From Catellatospora tritici (GTDB taxonomy: Bacteria > Actinomycetota > Actinomycetes > Mycobacteriales > Micromonosporaceae), in the NCBI RefSeq assembly GCF_019083965.1, contig NZ_JAHRCY010000004.1:451236-515235 (forward strand): a stretch of 64,000 nt of DNA. The letters are read 5' to 3'. The notes beneath the pieces were generated by a model. That model made no database searches. It was not told the origin of the DNA and worked only from the letters and a program-made list of their open reading frames with translations. Position 1 is the first letter of the stretch. Each line of letters starts with the position of its first letter. Both the position numbers and the translations under genes were made by a program. Shown one piece after another: positions 23,911 through 31,313 of this stretch.

Positions 23911-24429
23911 TTGAGCCGACCCGTGCGTTCCCGGCGTGTGACCAGGCCGTTGGTGCTGGTCGTGGTCTTGGCGGCGGTCGTGGCGGCGGCGTGGCGGTCG
24001 GGGGTGGTGGCGCCCCGGTTCGCGCTCGGCGAGCAGCCGTCGGTGTCGCATGGTTGGGATCCGCCACGGCAGACGATCACGATCCGCAATGACGGCTGGA
24101 CCGAGATGACGCTGCTGGCGGTGGGCCGGGACGGGCCGGGGCTGCGGCTGGTCGGCACCGACGTGCGGTTGCCGTACCGGTTGGCGGCGGGCCGTTCGGT
24201 GAGCATCGAGCTGCGTTACGAGGTGACCGACTGCGGTGACGTGCCGATGGTGGCGTGGCCGGTGCCGGTGACCGCGGACGCGGCGACGGGGCCGTACCGG
24301 CGGTTTTTCTGGCTGCCGCCGGAGGAGGTCGGGTCGCAGTGGCCGTTGGACCAGCCGGGGGCGGTGCCGTGGCAACGCGCGATCTCGTGGGGTTCGTGTC
24401 ACAGCATGTATGAGGTGCGGCCTGGCTGA
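23911..24429 (+). CDS. hypothetical membrane-anchored protein
   Basis: The 172 aa protein has an Arg-rich start and one hydrophobic helix (LVLVVVLAAVVAAAW, residues about 14-28), then a soluble beta-rich domain with two Cys (DCGD and SCHSM) that could form a disulfide outside the cell. The family is unrecognised. The start is a TTG at 23911 with GAAAG just upstream; GTG 23923 is an alternative. Confidence 0.65.
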   Translation: MSRPVRSRRVTRPLVLVVVLAAVVAAAWRSGVVAPRFALGEQPSVSHGWDPPRQTITIRNDGWTEMTLLAVGRDGPGLRLVGTDVRLPYRLAAGRSVSIELRYEVTDCGDVPMVAWPVPVTADAATGPYRRFFWLPPEEVGSQWPLDQPGAVPWQRAISWGSCHSMYEVRPG

Positions 24430-24482
24430 ACCGGTTCGGCCTGGGTGGTGCGGTCGGCGCCCCGGATCGCGATACTGCTGCG

Positions 24483-25106
24483 GTGGGAACCGACTGGGCC
24501 GACTGGCACCGCGACTATGCCGATCCGGGCTCGCCGCTGTCGCGGCGGCTGGCGCTGGTGCGCTCGCACATCGACTCGTGGCTGGACCGGCGGCCCGAGC
24601 CGCTGCTGCGGGTGGTAAGCGCCTGCGCCGGGCAGGGCCATGACCTGCTGGGGGTGCTGGCGGGGCGAGCCGACGCGGACCGGGTCCAGGCCCGGCTGAT
24701 CGAGTACGACCCCCGCAACGCCGCTGCCGCACGGGCGGGCGCGGCGGGGTTGGCCGGGGTGGAGGTGCTGTGCGCCGACGCGGGCGGCTTCGGGTCGTAC
24801 GCCGGGGCGGTGCCTGCGGACCTGGTGCTGATGGCCGGGGTGTTCGGCAATGTCAGCGACGATGACGTGCGGGCGACGGTGGCGGCGCTGCCGTCGCTGT
24901 GCGCGCCGGGCGCGACCGTGATCTGGACCCGTACCAGGCGCGCCCCGGACCTGACGCCGGTGATCGACGGCTGGTTCACCGCTGCCGGGTTCGTCCAGCG
25001 GGCTTTCCACGCCCCGGACGACGTCCTGTTCACGGTCGGGGTGCACGAGTTCACCGGGGCGCCGCGGCCGCTGCCCGCCGGCGGGACGATGTTCCGGTTC
25101 CGGTGA
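24483..25106 (+). CDS. class I SAM-dependent methyltransferase
   Basis: The 207 aa protein has the Rossmann-type motif I VVSACAGQGHDLLGVL and LIEYDPRNAAAA (post-I acidic residue). VLCADAGGF and LVLMAGVFGNVSDDD follow. The substrate is unknown. GATACT lies 6 bases before GTG 24483, consistent with a leaderless transcript. Confidence 0.82.
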   Translation: MGTDWADWHRDYADPGSPLSRRLALVRSHIDSWLDRRPEPLLRVVSACAGQGHDLLGVLAGRADADRVQARLIEYDPRNAAAARAGAAGLAGVEVLCADAGGFGSYAGAVPADLVLMAGVFGNVSDDDVRATVAALPSLCAPGATVIWTRTRRAPDLTPVIDGWFTAAGFVQRAFHAPDDVLFTVGVHEFTGAPRPLPAGGTMFRFR

Positions 25107-25135
25107 GCGTCGGCGGACGGCTCTAGGCTGTCGCG

Positions 25136-25642
25136 GTGACTTCAGCAGATGCGTCGCCGGTCGAACGGATCCGGCCGCCGGAGAACGGCACCGAACGTGA
25201 CACCCTCGTGGGGCTGCTCGACTTCCTGCGCGCGACCGTGGTGCACAAGGTCTACGGGCTCAGCGACGAACAGGCGTTCGCCCGGCCGGTGGCCGCGTCG
25301 CAGCTGACGCCCGGCGGGCTGCTCAAACACCTGACCGCGGTGGAGCGGTACTGGTTCAGCATCGACTTCGCCGCCCTGGACGTCGCGTGGCCGTCGACCG
25401 AGCAGGATGGTTTCCCGATCGAGCCGGGCGACACCCTGGCCGGGATCGTCGCCGGGTACGTGGCCGAGTGCGAGCGGTCGCGGTCCGCGATCGCCGGTGC
25501 CGAGTTGGACGCCGCGGCCCGCGGTGAGGGTATGGCGTTCACACTGCGGTACGCGTTGGCGCACATGATCGAGGAGACGGCCCGTCACTGCGGGCATCTG
25601 GATCTGCTGCGCGAGAGCATCGACGGGCAGACCGGCCAGTAG
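25136..25642 (+). CDS. DinB family (DUF664) protein
   Basis: The 168 aa four-helix DinB-like metal-binding protein has GLLKHLTAVERYWF (first His), then ALAHMIEETARHCGHLDLLRESIDG carrying the second and third ligand His. Related proteins are thiol-dependent (mycothiol or bacillithiol) transferases. TAGGCT is 6 bases upstream of GTG 25136. A close paralogue lies at 49194-49718. Confidence 0.88.
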   Translation: MTSADASPVERIRPPENGTERDTLVGLLDFLRATVVHKVYGLSDEQAFARPVAASQLTPGGLLKHLTAVERYWFSIDFAALDVAWPSTEQDGFPIEPGDTLAGIVAGYVAECERSRSAIAGAELDAAARGEGMAFTLRYALAHMIEETARHCGHLDLLRESIDGQTGQ

Positions 25643-25654
25643 CGTGGGCTTGGG

Positions 25655-25731
25655 TGGTACCCGGGGCAGGAGTCGAACCTGCACTGAACGCGATCTGAGC
25701 GCGTCGCCGCTGCCAGTTGGGCTACCCGGGC
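25655..25731 (-). tRNA. class I tRNA-like gene with CAG (Leu) anticodon
   Basis: The gene folds as a complete cloverleaf. Acceptor GCCCGGG/CCCGGGT has one G-U pair. The D-arm is GCC(C)/(C)GGC with GG in the loop, the anticodon stem ACGCG/CGCGT encloses CTCAGAT (anticodon CAG), the T-arm is GCAGG-TTCGACT-CCTGC, and discriminator A is followed by an encoded CCA. The variable loop is only 5 nt (TCAGT), whereas bacterial tRNA-Leu has a long variable arm. Either it is a non-canonical Leu tRNA, has another identity, or is decaying. A C13-C22 mismatch and G21 are further oddities. Confidence 0.8.
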
Positions 25732-25737
25732 GGGTGG

Positions 25738-25763
25738 TCACGCCCTATCCCCATGGGGCGTGA
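25738..25763 (-). repeat. hairpin upstream of the CAG tRNA
   Basis: TCACGCCC and GGGCGTGA form an 8 bp stem with a 10-base loop between the two tRNA genes, ending 7 bases from the 5' end of the CAG tRNA. It may act in processing or termination. Confidence 0.5.
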
Positions 25764-25766
25764 CCG

Positions 25767-25794
25767 GACATGCCACCGGCGCCGGTGGCATGTC
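25767..25794. repeat. perfect 28-bp palindrome between two tRNA genes
   Basis: GACATGCCACCGGC is followed directly by its reverse complement. It starts 3 bp after the 3' end of tRNA-Trp, so it could be that gene's terminator or processing hairpin, or a protein-binding site. Confidence 0.6.
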
Positions 25795-25797
25795 GAG

Positions 25798-25870
25798 CAC
25801 GGGTGACAGGATTCGAACCTGTAGCCGCCGGTTTTGGAGACCGGTGCTCTGGCCGTTGAGCTACACCCGC
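25798..25870 (-). tRNA. tRNA-Trp (CCA)
   Basis: The 73-nt gene has a regular cloverleaf: acceptor GCGGGTG/CACCCGT (G1-U72), D-arm GCTC/GAGC, anticodon loop CTCCAAA (anticodon CCA), T-arm ACAGG-TTCGAAT-CCTGT and discriminator G. No CCA is encoded. The usual actinobacterial tRNA-Trp sits by secE-nusG; this copy is elsewhere, so it may be a second Trp tRNA. It lies 77 bp downstream of a small basic ORF on the same strand. Confidence 0.92.
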
Positions 25871-25947
25871 TGGAGAGTTCGGATAGACGAAACCGCCCTG
25901 ACCCGGTCGGACCGGGCGGGCGGAGGGCCTGCCGTGACGTCGGCGCG

Positions 25948-26082
25948 TCAGTGGCGCCGGGCCGTCTTCGGTCCTTGCAGTCGGCGGTTGCGGTTGGCGT
26001 CACCGCTGCGTCCGGCACCGGGTAGGGCCGTCTCGCCGCGCGGCGTCTGCCATCGCGGTGCGAGCGGTACCTGGCGTGACAT
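25948..26082 (-). CDS. small basic protein upstream of the tRNA pair
   Basis: The 44 aa ORF starts MSRQVPLAPRWQTPRG and ends ...KTARRH, with many Arg/Lys/Gln/Asn residues and no acidic cluster. A strong Shine-Dalgarno AGGAGA lies 6 bases before the ATG, and a promoter-like TTGCCC-18-TACGGT is about 40 bp further up. It is too small to assign. Its basic nature and co-orientation with the tRNAs suggest RNA or ribosome binding (inference). Confidence 0.55.
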   Translation of the reverse strand: MSRQVPLAPRWQTPRGETALPGAGRSGDANRNRRLQGPKTARRH

Positions 26083-26121
26083 GTCTGTCTCCTGTGGCCG
26101 GTGGTGATCGGTTGCGGTCCC

Positions 26122-26151
26122 ACCGTACGGCCGGGTCAGGTGGCCGGGCAA
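26122..26151 (-). promoter_or_regulatory. promoter for the small ORF/tRNA unit
   Basis: On the minus strand, TTGCCC (26151-26146) and TACGGT (26127-26122) are separated by 18 bp, a good match to the sigma-70-like housekeeping consensus. Confidence 0.5.
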
Positions 26152-26166
26152 AGGATTTAACGCCGG

Positions 26167-27108
26167 TCACACCGACCAGCGGGCGCGCAGGACGCCGTCG
26201 GGGTCGGTCCCGACGGCTGCGAGCAGGGGTCGGGTTTGGTCGTCGTCGCAGTACAGCAGGGTTGCGGCGGTGGCGGTGGCGAGCAGTTCGCGTAGCCGTG
26301 TGTGGTCGGTGTCGGTGGTGAGGCTGCCGGTCAGGATGCCGTCGGGGGTTTGCCAGACGATGGTGAACAGGCTGTCGGGCAGGCCGTCGGCCACCGCGGC
26401 GGGGTCGCGCAGGTCGGGCCATACCGCCAGCCGGGCGCGGGGGGCGAGGCGGGTGCGCAGGTCGGGTAGGTCGGCGGCGGTGACGCGGTGCCAGCGGACG
26501 GCGTTGTGGACGTAGCCCTCCTCGATCAGGAGCCTGCCGTGCCGGGTGGCCAGGGCGGACAGTTCGGTCCAGAACGTGTCGTCGGCGGGGCGGCGCTGGC
26601 CGTCCTCGTCGTCGGGGGTGTGCCGGTAGGGCGAGTGCGGGATCTGTTCGACGAACAGGCCCAGCCGGTTCGTCTGGTCGACCGCGCGGTCGCAGCGGCG
26701 GTGGGCGGCGATGTACAGGTACTGGTCCCAGCCGACGTGAACGTGCAGCAGGTCGTCGTGTTCGAGGCGGCACCAGATGCCGTCTTCGCGCAGCATGGCC
26801 TGGACCAGCCGCTGGGCGCCGTCGATGGTGAGTTCGGCGCCGTCGTGGACGCCGCCGGGGAACAGCTCGCGCAGGTCTGGGGCGGCGGCCGGGCTGTCCA
26901 GGGTGTGCGGGGCGAGTTCGGGTTCGCGTACGGCGAGGCGGTCGACGCCGCTGTCGTGGGCGAACGCGGCGACGGCCGCCAGGTAGGCGGCCTCGACCGG
27001 GCCGTGGTCGCTGCTGGAGTCGAGCGGGCCCTGGTAGTGGCCGTGTTCGTCGCGGTCGGCGGGGTCGTATTTGGTGATCCGGTAGGCGTGGGCCGGGCCG
27101 AGGGTCAT
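26167..27108 (-). CDS. conserved actinobacterial hypothetical protein
   Basis: The 313 aa protein starts MTLGPAHAYRITKYDPADRDEHGHY, a start I associate with a conserved actinobacterial family of unknown function. It is acidic, with no signal or membrane segment. The middle has LVQAMLREDGIWCRLEHDDLLHVHVGWDQYLYIAA. Its ATG overlaps the hydrolase stop (ATGA), so it is translated with it. Confidence 0.7.
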   Translation of the reverse strand: MTLGPAHAYRITKYDPADRDEHGHYQGPLDSSSDHGPVEAAYLAAVAAFAHDSGVDRLAVREPELAPHTLDSPAAAPDLRELFPGGVHDGAELTIDGAQRLVQAMLREDGIWCRLEHDDLLHVHVGWDQYLYIAAHRRCDRAVDQTNRLGLFVEQIPHSPYRHTPDDEDGQRRPADDTFWTELSALATRHGRLLIEEGYVHNAVRWHRVTAADLPDLRTRLAPRARLAVWPDLRDPAAVADGLPDSLFTIVWQTPDGILTGSLTTDTDHTRLRELLATATAATLLYCDDDQTRPLLAAVGTDPDGVLRARWSV

Positions 27109-27992
27109 GCGGCGGGCAGCAGGTCGTGGCGGCGCAGCCAGGGCAGGATGTGGGCGGCGAGCTCGGTCGGGTGTTCCAGCTGCGGGACGTGCCCGGAGTC
27201 GAGTTCGACGTAGGTCCAGTGCGGCAGCCGGGCGGCGGTGGCGCGGGCCGAGGCGACGGGGACGAGCCGGTCGTGCAGGCCGTGGGCGAGCAGGACCGGC
27301 ATGGTCAGCGACGCCATGGCGCGCCAGTAGGCGGTGGGGGCGGCCAGCAGCCGTAGCAGGGACCGGCTGGCGGCCAGGTACGCGGCCGAGCGGGGGCCGG
27401 GTGGGGGCAGTTGTGCGTCGAGGGCGACGGCGTCGGCGATGACCTGGTCGGGGATGCGGCCGGGGTCGGCGCAGGTGACGGCGAGGGTGTCCAGGACGCG
27501 GGTGCGGGCCGGGACGGTGGCCAGGCGGCGGCGCATGCTCCAGCTCGCGACACCGGGGATGAGGTTGATCAGGAACTGGCGGCGTACGGCGGGGTCGATG
27601 CGGGCGTCTTTGGCGATGGGGACGCTGGGGTCGACCAGGACGACGGCGCGGGCCAGGTCGGGGGTGTCGGCGGCGGTGAGGGTGGAGATCATGCCGCCCA
27701 TGGAGTTGCCGATGAGCACCGCCGGGCCGCCGATGACGTCGGACAGGTAGTGGCGCAGCACGTGGGCGTTGGCGGTGACGGTGGTGGGCCGCCCGGCGGC
27801 GGGGGTGCGCCCGAAGCCGGGCAGGTCCAGGGCGTGTACGCGGGCGTACGGGGTCAGTTGCGCGGCCAGGCGGGTCCAGTTGAGGTGGGAGCCGCCCAGG
27901 CCGTGCACGAGCACGACCGGCGGGGCGTCGGCGGGGCCGCCGAAGTCGACGTGGTGCACGGGGCCGCCCAGGTCGGCGTACGCGCTTCGCAT
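27105..27992 (-). CDS. alpha/beta hydrolase
   Basis: The 295 aa protein has VVLVHGLGGSHLNW (oxyanion-hole HG), LDLPGFGRT, nucleophile elbow VLIGNSMGGM (GNSMGG, Ser), the acid region LAHGLHDRLVPV and catalytic His in ELDSGHVPQLEHP. The substrate is unknown. ATG 27992 follows GGGAG by 6 bases. It is the first gene of a two-gene operon. Confidence 0.9.
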   Translation of the reverse strand: MRSAYADLGGPVHHVDFGGPADAPPVVLVHGLGGSHLNWTRLAAQLTPYARVHALDLPGFGRTPAAGRPTTVTANAHVLRHYLSDVIGGPAVLIGNSMGGMISTLTAADTPDLARAVVLVDPSVPIAKDARIDPAVRRQFLINLIPGVASWSMRRRLATVPARTRVLDTLAVTCADPGRIPDQVIADAVALDAQLPPPGPRSAAYLAASRSLLRLLAAPTAYWRAMASLTMPVLLAHGLHDRLVPVASARATAARLPHWTYVELDSGHVPQLEHPTELAAHILPWLRRHDLLPAA

Positions 27993-28051
27993 GGTCGGCT
28001 CCCGGTGTGTCGGCGCCGGTGTCGGCGCGGCCGCCTGGCAGCCTACGCCGC

Positions 28052-28837
28052 CTACAGCTCGTTGACGATCACGTCGAGTTGGCGTGGTTTCCCGGCGGCG
28101 ACGGGTGGCTGTTCGACGGTGTACTTGAGGTCGCGGAGCGCGTCGGCCAGTTGTGCGGGGGTGCGCGGGGTGGCGGCGTCGAGCAGCAGGTCGCGTACGA
28201 GACGGCCTTTGGTGGCTTTGTTGAAGTGGCTGACGACCATGCGGCTGCCGTCGGGGCGTTCGTGCAGGACCCGGACGGTGGCGGTGCGGTCGGCGGTTTC
28301 GCCGCGCGGGGTCCAGGCGGGGGTGTAGGCCGAGGACCGCAGGTCGAGGATCAGTCCGGTGGCGGCGGTTTCGGTCATGGCCTGGGCCATGGGGGTTTTC
28401 CAGTGGGTGGTCAGGGTGCCGACGCCGGGCAGTTTGACGCCCATGGCGCAGCGGTAGGGCGGGATGCGGTCGTCGAGCCGGACCGCGCCCCACAGGCCGG
28501 AGAAGATGAGGATGGCGCGGTTGGCGCGGCGGCGGGTGGTGGTGGGCAGCCCGGCCAGGTCGAGGGCGTCGTAGAGGACGCCGGTGTACAGCGCGGCGGC
28601 GGGCATGGCCGCAGCGGTGGGCAGGGTGGCGTTGCGGGCGATCTCGGGCTGCAGGCCGGGGGTGAGGCCGAGGACCTGGGTGGCGGTGTCGAGGTCGCCG
28701 CGGCACAGGGTGGTCAGGGCGTCGAGCGCGGCGGCGCGGGCAGGGTGCAGCGCGGGCAGCGACAGGGTGGCCGGGTCGACCGGTTTGCCCTTGCCGGACG
28801 CGGCTTTGCCTTCCGACGGCGGCAGCAGGATCAGCAC
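28052..28837 (-). CDS. yaaA: peroxide stress protein YaaA
   Basis: The 261 aa DUF328/UPF0246 protein starts MLILLPPSEGK, the signature of YaaA, and contains RAILIFSGLWGAVRLDDRIPPYRCAMGVKLPG and VVSHFNKATKGRLVRDLL. YaaA lowers intracellular free iron and protects DNA during peroxide stress in E. coli. TAGGGT lies 7 bases before GTG 28837. The 129 bp downstream of its promoter side (28838-28966) holds no gene. Confidence 0.92.
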   Translation of the reverse strand: MLILLPPSEGKAASGKGKPVDPATLSLPALHPARAAALDALTTLCRGDLDTATQVLGLTPGLQPEIARNATLPTAAAMPAAALYTGVLYDALDLAGLPTTTRRRANRAILIFSGLWGAVRLDDRIPPYRCAMGVKLPGVGTLTTHWKTPMAQAMTETAATGLILDLRSSAYTPAWTPRGETADRTATVRVLHERPDGSRMVVSHFNKATKGRLVRDLLLDAATPRTPAQLADALRDLKYTVEQPPVAAGKPRQLDVIVNEL

Positions 28838-28966
28838 GCCGTCAACCCTAGTCGGCGGCGGGGCCGGGGTGCGGGTCGGCCAGCAGTTGGGCGGGCAGGG
28901 GCGTGCGGCTGTCCGGGCGGCGGCGTCGGGTGCGCCCGCGCCGTCCCCGGCTGAGAGCGATCCCGG

Positions 28967-29389
28967 TCAGCTCGTGATCAGCTTGCCGTCGACCTGCCGG
29001 AACGCGTCACCGACCAGCCCGGCCAGCGCATCGGCGTCCACCGCCGCCAGGCGCTTGACGTACAGGCAGGCACGACCGGTGGTGACCGGGCCGATCCGGG
29101 CCACGGCGTCGGCGTGCGCCTCGAAACCTTCGGCGACGTACACGGTCAGCGCGGTCTTGCGGGGGGAGAAACCGACCGCGGGCCACACCCCCTCCCGGCC
29201 GGTGGCGTAGCGGTAGCGGTACTGCCCGAACCCGACGATCGCCTCGCCCCACATTCGCGGCGCCGCGCCGGTGGCCGCCTCCATCAGCTCACACAGCGCC
29301 ACCGCGTCGGCGCGGCGGCGCTCGTCGGGCACCGCGGCGAGGAACGCCGCCACGCTGGCGTCGGTCGGCACCGTCTTCGGATCGGCCAT
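28967..29389 (-). CDS. DUF1801 domain protein
   Basis: The 140 aa protein has VAAFLAAVPDERRRADAVALCELMEAATGAAPRMWGEAIVGFGQYRYRYATGREG and later KTALTVYV, matching the YdhG-like DUF1801 fold. The function is unknown. TATGCT is 7 bases before ATG 29389, favouring it over 29401. It is divergent from the Nudix gene with about 65 bp between. Confidence 0.88.
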   Translation of the reverse strand: MADPKTVPTDASVAAFLAAVPDERRRADAVALCELMEAATGAAPRMWGEAIVGFGQYRYRYATGREGVWPAVGFSPRKTALTVYVAEGFEAHADAVARIGPVTTGRACLYVKRLAAVDADALAGLVGDAFRQVDGKLITS

Positions 29390-29454
29390 ACGGCCCAGCA
29401 TAGGCAGACCGGCGGGGTCAGCGCGCGAGTGCGGGTGCGAAGTACGCTCGCCTC

Positions 29455-29898
29455 ATGACCACGCGGATCGCGTTGACGGCACTGGTGGGCCGGACCGGAG
29501 CGGTGCTACTGCGCATGCGCGACGAGCAGTCGGCGGTGCGCGCCAACCGGTGGAGCCTGCCCGGCGGAGCGGTCCGCCCGGCCGAGACCCCACTGCACGC
29601 GGCCAAACGCCACATCGCCGAACAGACCGGCCTGCCCGTCGACGCCGAACCGGTCGAGTTCTGGCACGGCTATCTGCCTGGCACCCGCGTGGACGTGTAC
29701 TGCTTCGCCGCGCCGACCTCGGCGTGGACCCCCGACATCGTGCCGCAGGCCGGTGTCGTGGCCGAGTTCGTCCACGGCGAGGAGGTCCTCAGCGGCCGCG
29801 CATTCACGCCCGCGTCCGGGTTCGTGCTGGGCCGGTTCCTGGACTCCAACGAATACCTGCGGATGGCGGGCCGGTTCTACCCGGTCGACCCGACCTGA
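29455..29898 (+). CDS. Nudix-fold protein with degenerate box
   Basis: The 147 aa protein has a recognisable Nudix domain (WSLPGGAVRPAETPLHAAKRHIAEQTGL), but the metal-binding motif reads RHIAEQ instead of REUxEE, losing two of the three acidic positions. It may be catalytically weak or a binding protein. TACGCT is 6 bases before ATG 29455. Confidence 0.82.
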   Translation: MTTRIALTALVGRTGAVLLRMRDEQSAVRANRWSLPGGAVRPAETPLHAAKRHIAEQTGLPVDAEPVEFWHGYLPGTRVDVYCFAAPTSAWTPDIVPQAGVVAEFVHGEEVLSGRAFTPASGFVLGRFLDSNEYLRMAGRFYPVDPT

Positions 29899-30020
29899 GC
29901 TGGTCGGGCACGTCGCAGCCGGTCGGCGGGATCATCACGTCACCGTGCGGTGTCGTGATCGGATCCCGTCGGGTGAATGAGTGATCGCGCAGAGTCGATG
30001 GACGCGCTACCGTAGCGGCC

Positions 30021-30275
30021 ATGTCCCCTGACGCCCTCATGGTCGGCATCATCGGAGTCCTGCTCGGCGTGCTGCTCGGGCGCCGCTGGTTGAAGATGAC
30101 GCAGGCGCGGGCCGGGTACAAGGGGGCCGTGGCCGGGGTGCCCAAGGCCAAGGCGGCGGTGAAGACGGCCCGCACCGCGTGGCTGCTGGCGACCCGGGCG
30201 GCGCTGCTGGCCGCGGTGCTGATGTTCGTGTACTTCCTGGCCACCACCACCGCGGTGTTCCAGTCCAACCACTGA
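30021..30275 (+). CDS. small membrane protein, unknown
   Basis: The 84 aa protein has two predicted membrane helices (about 5-20 and 54-76) joined by a basic loop with AKAAVKTARTAW. The family is unrecognised. TACCGT is 7 bases before the ATG, so the transcript is probably leaderless. Confidence 0.65.
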   Translation: MSPDALMVGIIGVLLGVLLGRRWLKMTQARAGYKGAVAGVPKAKAAVKTARTAWLLATRAALLAAVLMFVYFLATTTAVFQSNH

Positions 30276-30289
30276 GAGGCGCAGCCTGC

Positions 30290-30706
30290 TCAGCCGTTCA
30301 GGGTCGCGGTGATGGCCTCGGCGTACTGGCGGGCCTGGGCGTCGTCGGCGTACTTGGTGCGGGGCCAGAAGAAGCCGCGCAGTCCGTCGCCCTTGCGGCG
30401 GGGCACCACGTGGGTGTGCAGGTGCGGGACGCTCTGGCTGATGCGGTTGTTGAGCGCCACGAACGTGCCCTGCGCCTGCAGGCCGGTCTCGACCGCCCCG
30501 GCGATGCGCTGGACCAGCCGGAAGTACGGCCCGACGACGTCGGCGGCCAGGTCGTGCAGCGTCGGCACGTGCGGACGGGGCACGACCAGCACATGCCCGG
30601 GGAACACGGGTCGGGTGTCCAGGAACGCCACCGCCGCCTCGTCGGCGTGCACGACGAACGCCGGCCGGTCACCGGCGGCGATCTCGCAGAACAGACACCC
30701 CTCCAT
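30290..30706 (-). CDS. HIT-family hydrolase (Hint/HinT-like)
   Basis: The 138 aa protein starts MEGCLFCEIAAGDRPA (CxxC pair as in Hint proteins), with DTRPVFPGHVLVVPRPHVPTLHDL and a histidine triad SVPHLHTHVVPR (HLHTHVV). It should hydrolyse AMP-lysine-type phosphoramidates or similar. A second HIT gene is at 19165. It is divergent from the YbaK gene with a 42 bp gap that contains both -10 boxes. Confidence 0.92.
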   Translation of the reverse strand: MEGCLFCEIAAGDRPAFVVHADEAAVAFLDTRPVFPGHVLVVPRPHVPTLHDLAADVVGPYFRLVQRIAGAVETGLQAQGTFVALNNRISQSVPHLHTHVVPRRKGDGLRGFFWPRTKYADDAQARQYAEAITATLNG

Positions 30707-30748
30707 GGCAACGGTGAGCCTAGCCGCCCGGTGGCTACCATCGGGGAC

Positions 30749-31303
30749 ATGTCTGCCGCACCGATCGGAAAATTCGAGGCCGCCTGGCCCGCCGTGACCC
30801 GCTCCGACCTGGTGGCCGCGCCCGTCGCGGCCGCGCTCTCCGCGTGGACGGGGGTGGAGCCGGTCGAGTCGGTGCTGGTCGTCGACACCGACCCCGACCT
30901 GGCCGACACCGGCAACTTCGGCCAGGCGTACGCGGTGGAGCCGCACCTGTCGGCCAACTGTGTGGTGGTGGCCGCCAAGCGCGGCGAGACCGTGACCTAC
31001 GCGGCGTGCATGGTGCTGGCCAGCACCCGCGCCGACGTCAACGGCCTGGCTCGCCGGCACCTCGGGGCGCGTAAGGCGTCGTTCGCGCCGATGGACGAGG
31101 CGGTGACGCTGACCGGGATGCAGTACGGCGGCATCACCCCGATCGGCCTGCCCGACAGCTGGCCGGTGTTGGTCGACGCGGCCGTGGCCGACACCCCGTA
31201 CGTGGTGATCGGGTCGGGTAACCGGCGCGGGAAGCTGATCGTGCCGGGCAAGGTGCTGGCCGGGCTGCCCGGCGCCACCGTGTTGGAGGCGCTGGGCGTC
31301 TGA
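30749..31303 (+). CDS. YbaK/EbsC (aminoacyl-tRNA deacylase-like) protein
   Basis: The 184 aa protein has CVVVAAKRGETVTYAACMVLASTRADVNGLARRHLGARKASFAPMDEAVTLTGMQYGGITPIGLP. This is the YbaK/ProX core, with an editing-site Lys and the GGITPIG loop. The family clears mischarged tRNAs in trans (for example Cys-tRNA-Pro). The exact tRNA specificity cannot be told. TACCAT is 7 bases upstream of ATG 30749. Confidence 0.88.
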   Translation: MSAAPIGKFEAAWPAVTRSDLVAAPVAAALSAWTGVEPVESVLVVDTDPDLADTGNFGQAYAVEPHLSANCVVVAAKRGETVTYAACMVLASTRADVNGLARRHLGARKASFAPMDEAVTLTGMQYGGITPIGLPDSWPVLVDAAVADTPYVVIGSGNRRGKLIVPGKVLAGLPGATVLEALGV

Positions 31304-31313
31304 GGCGGCCCGG

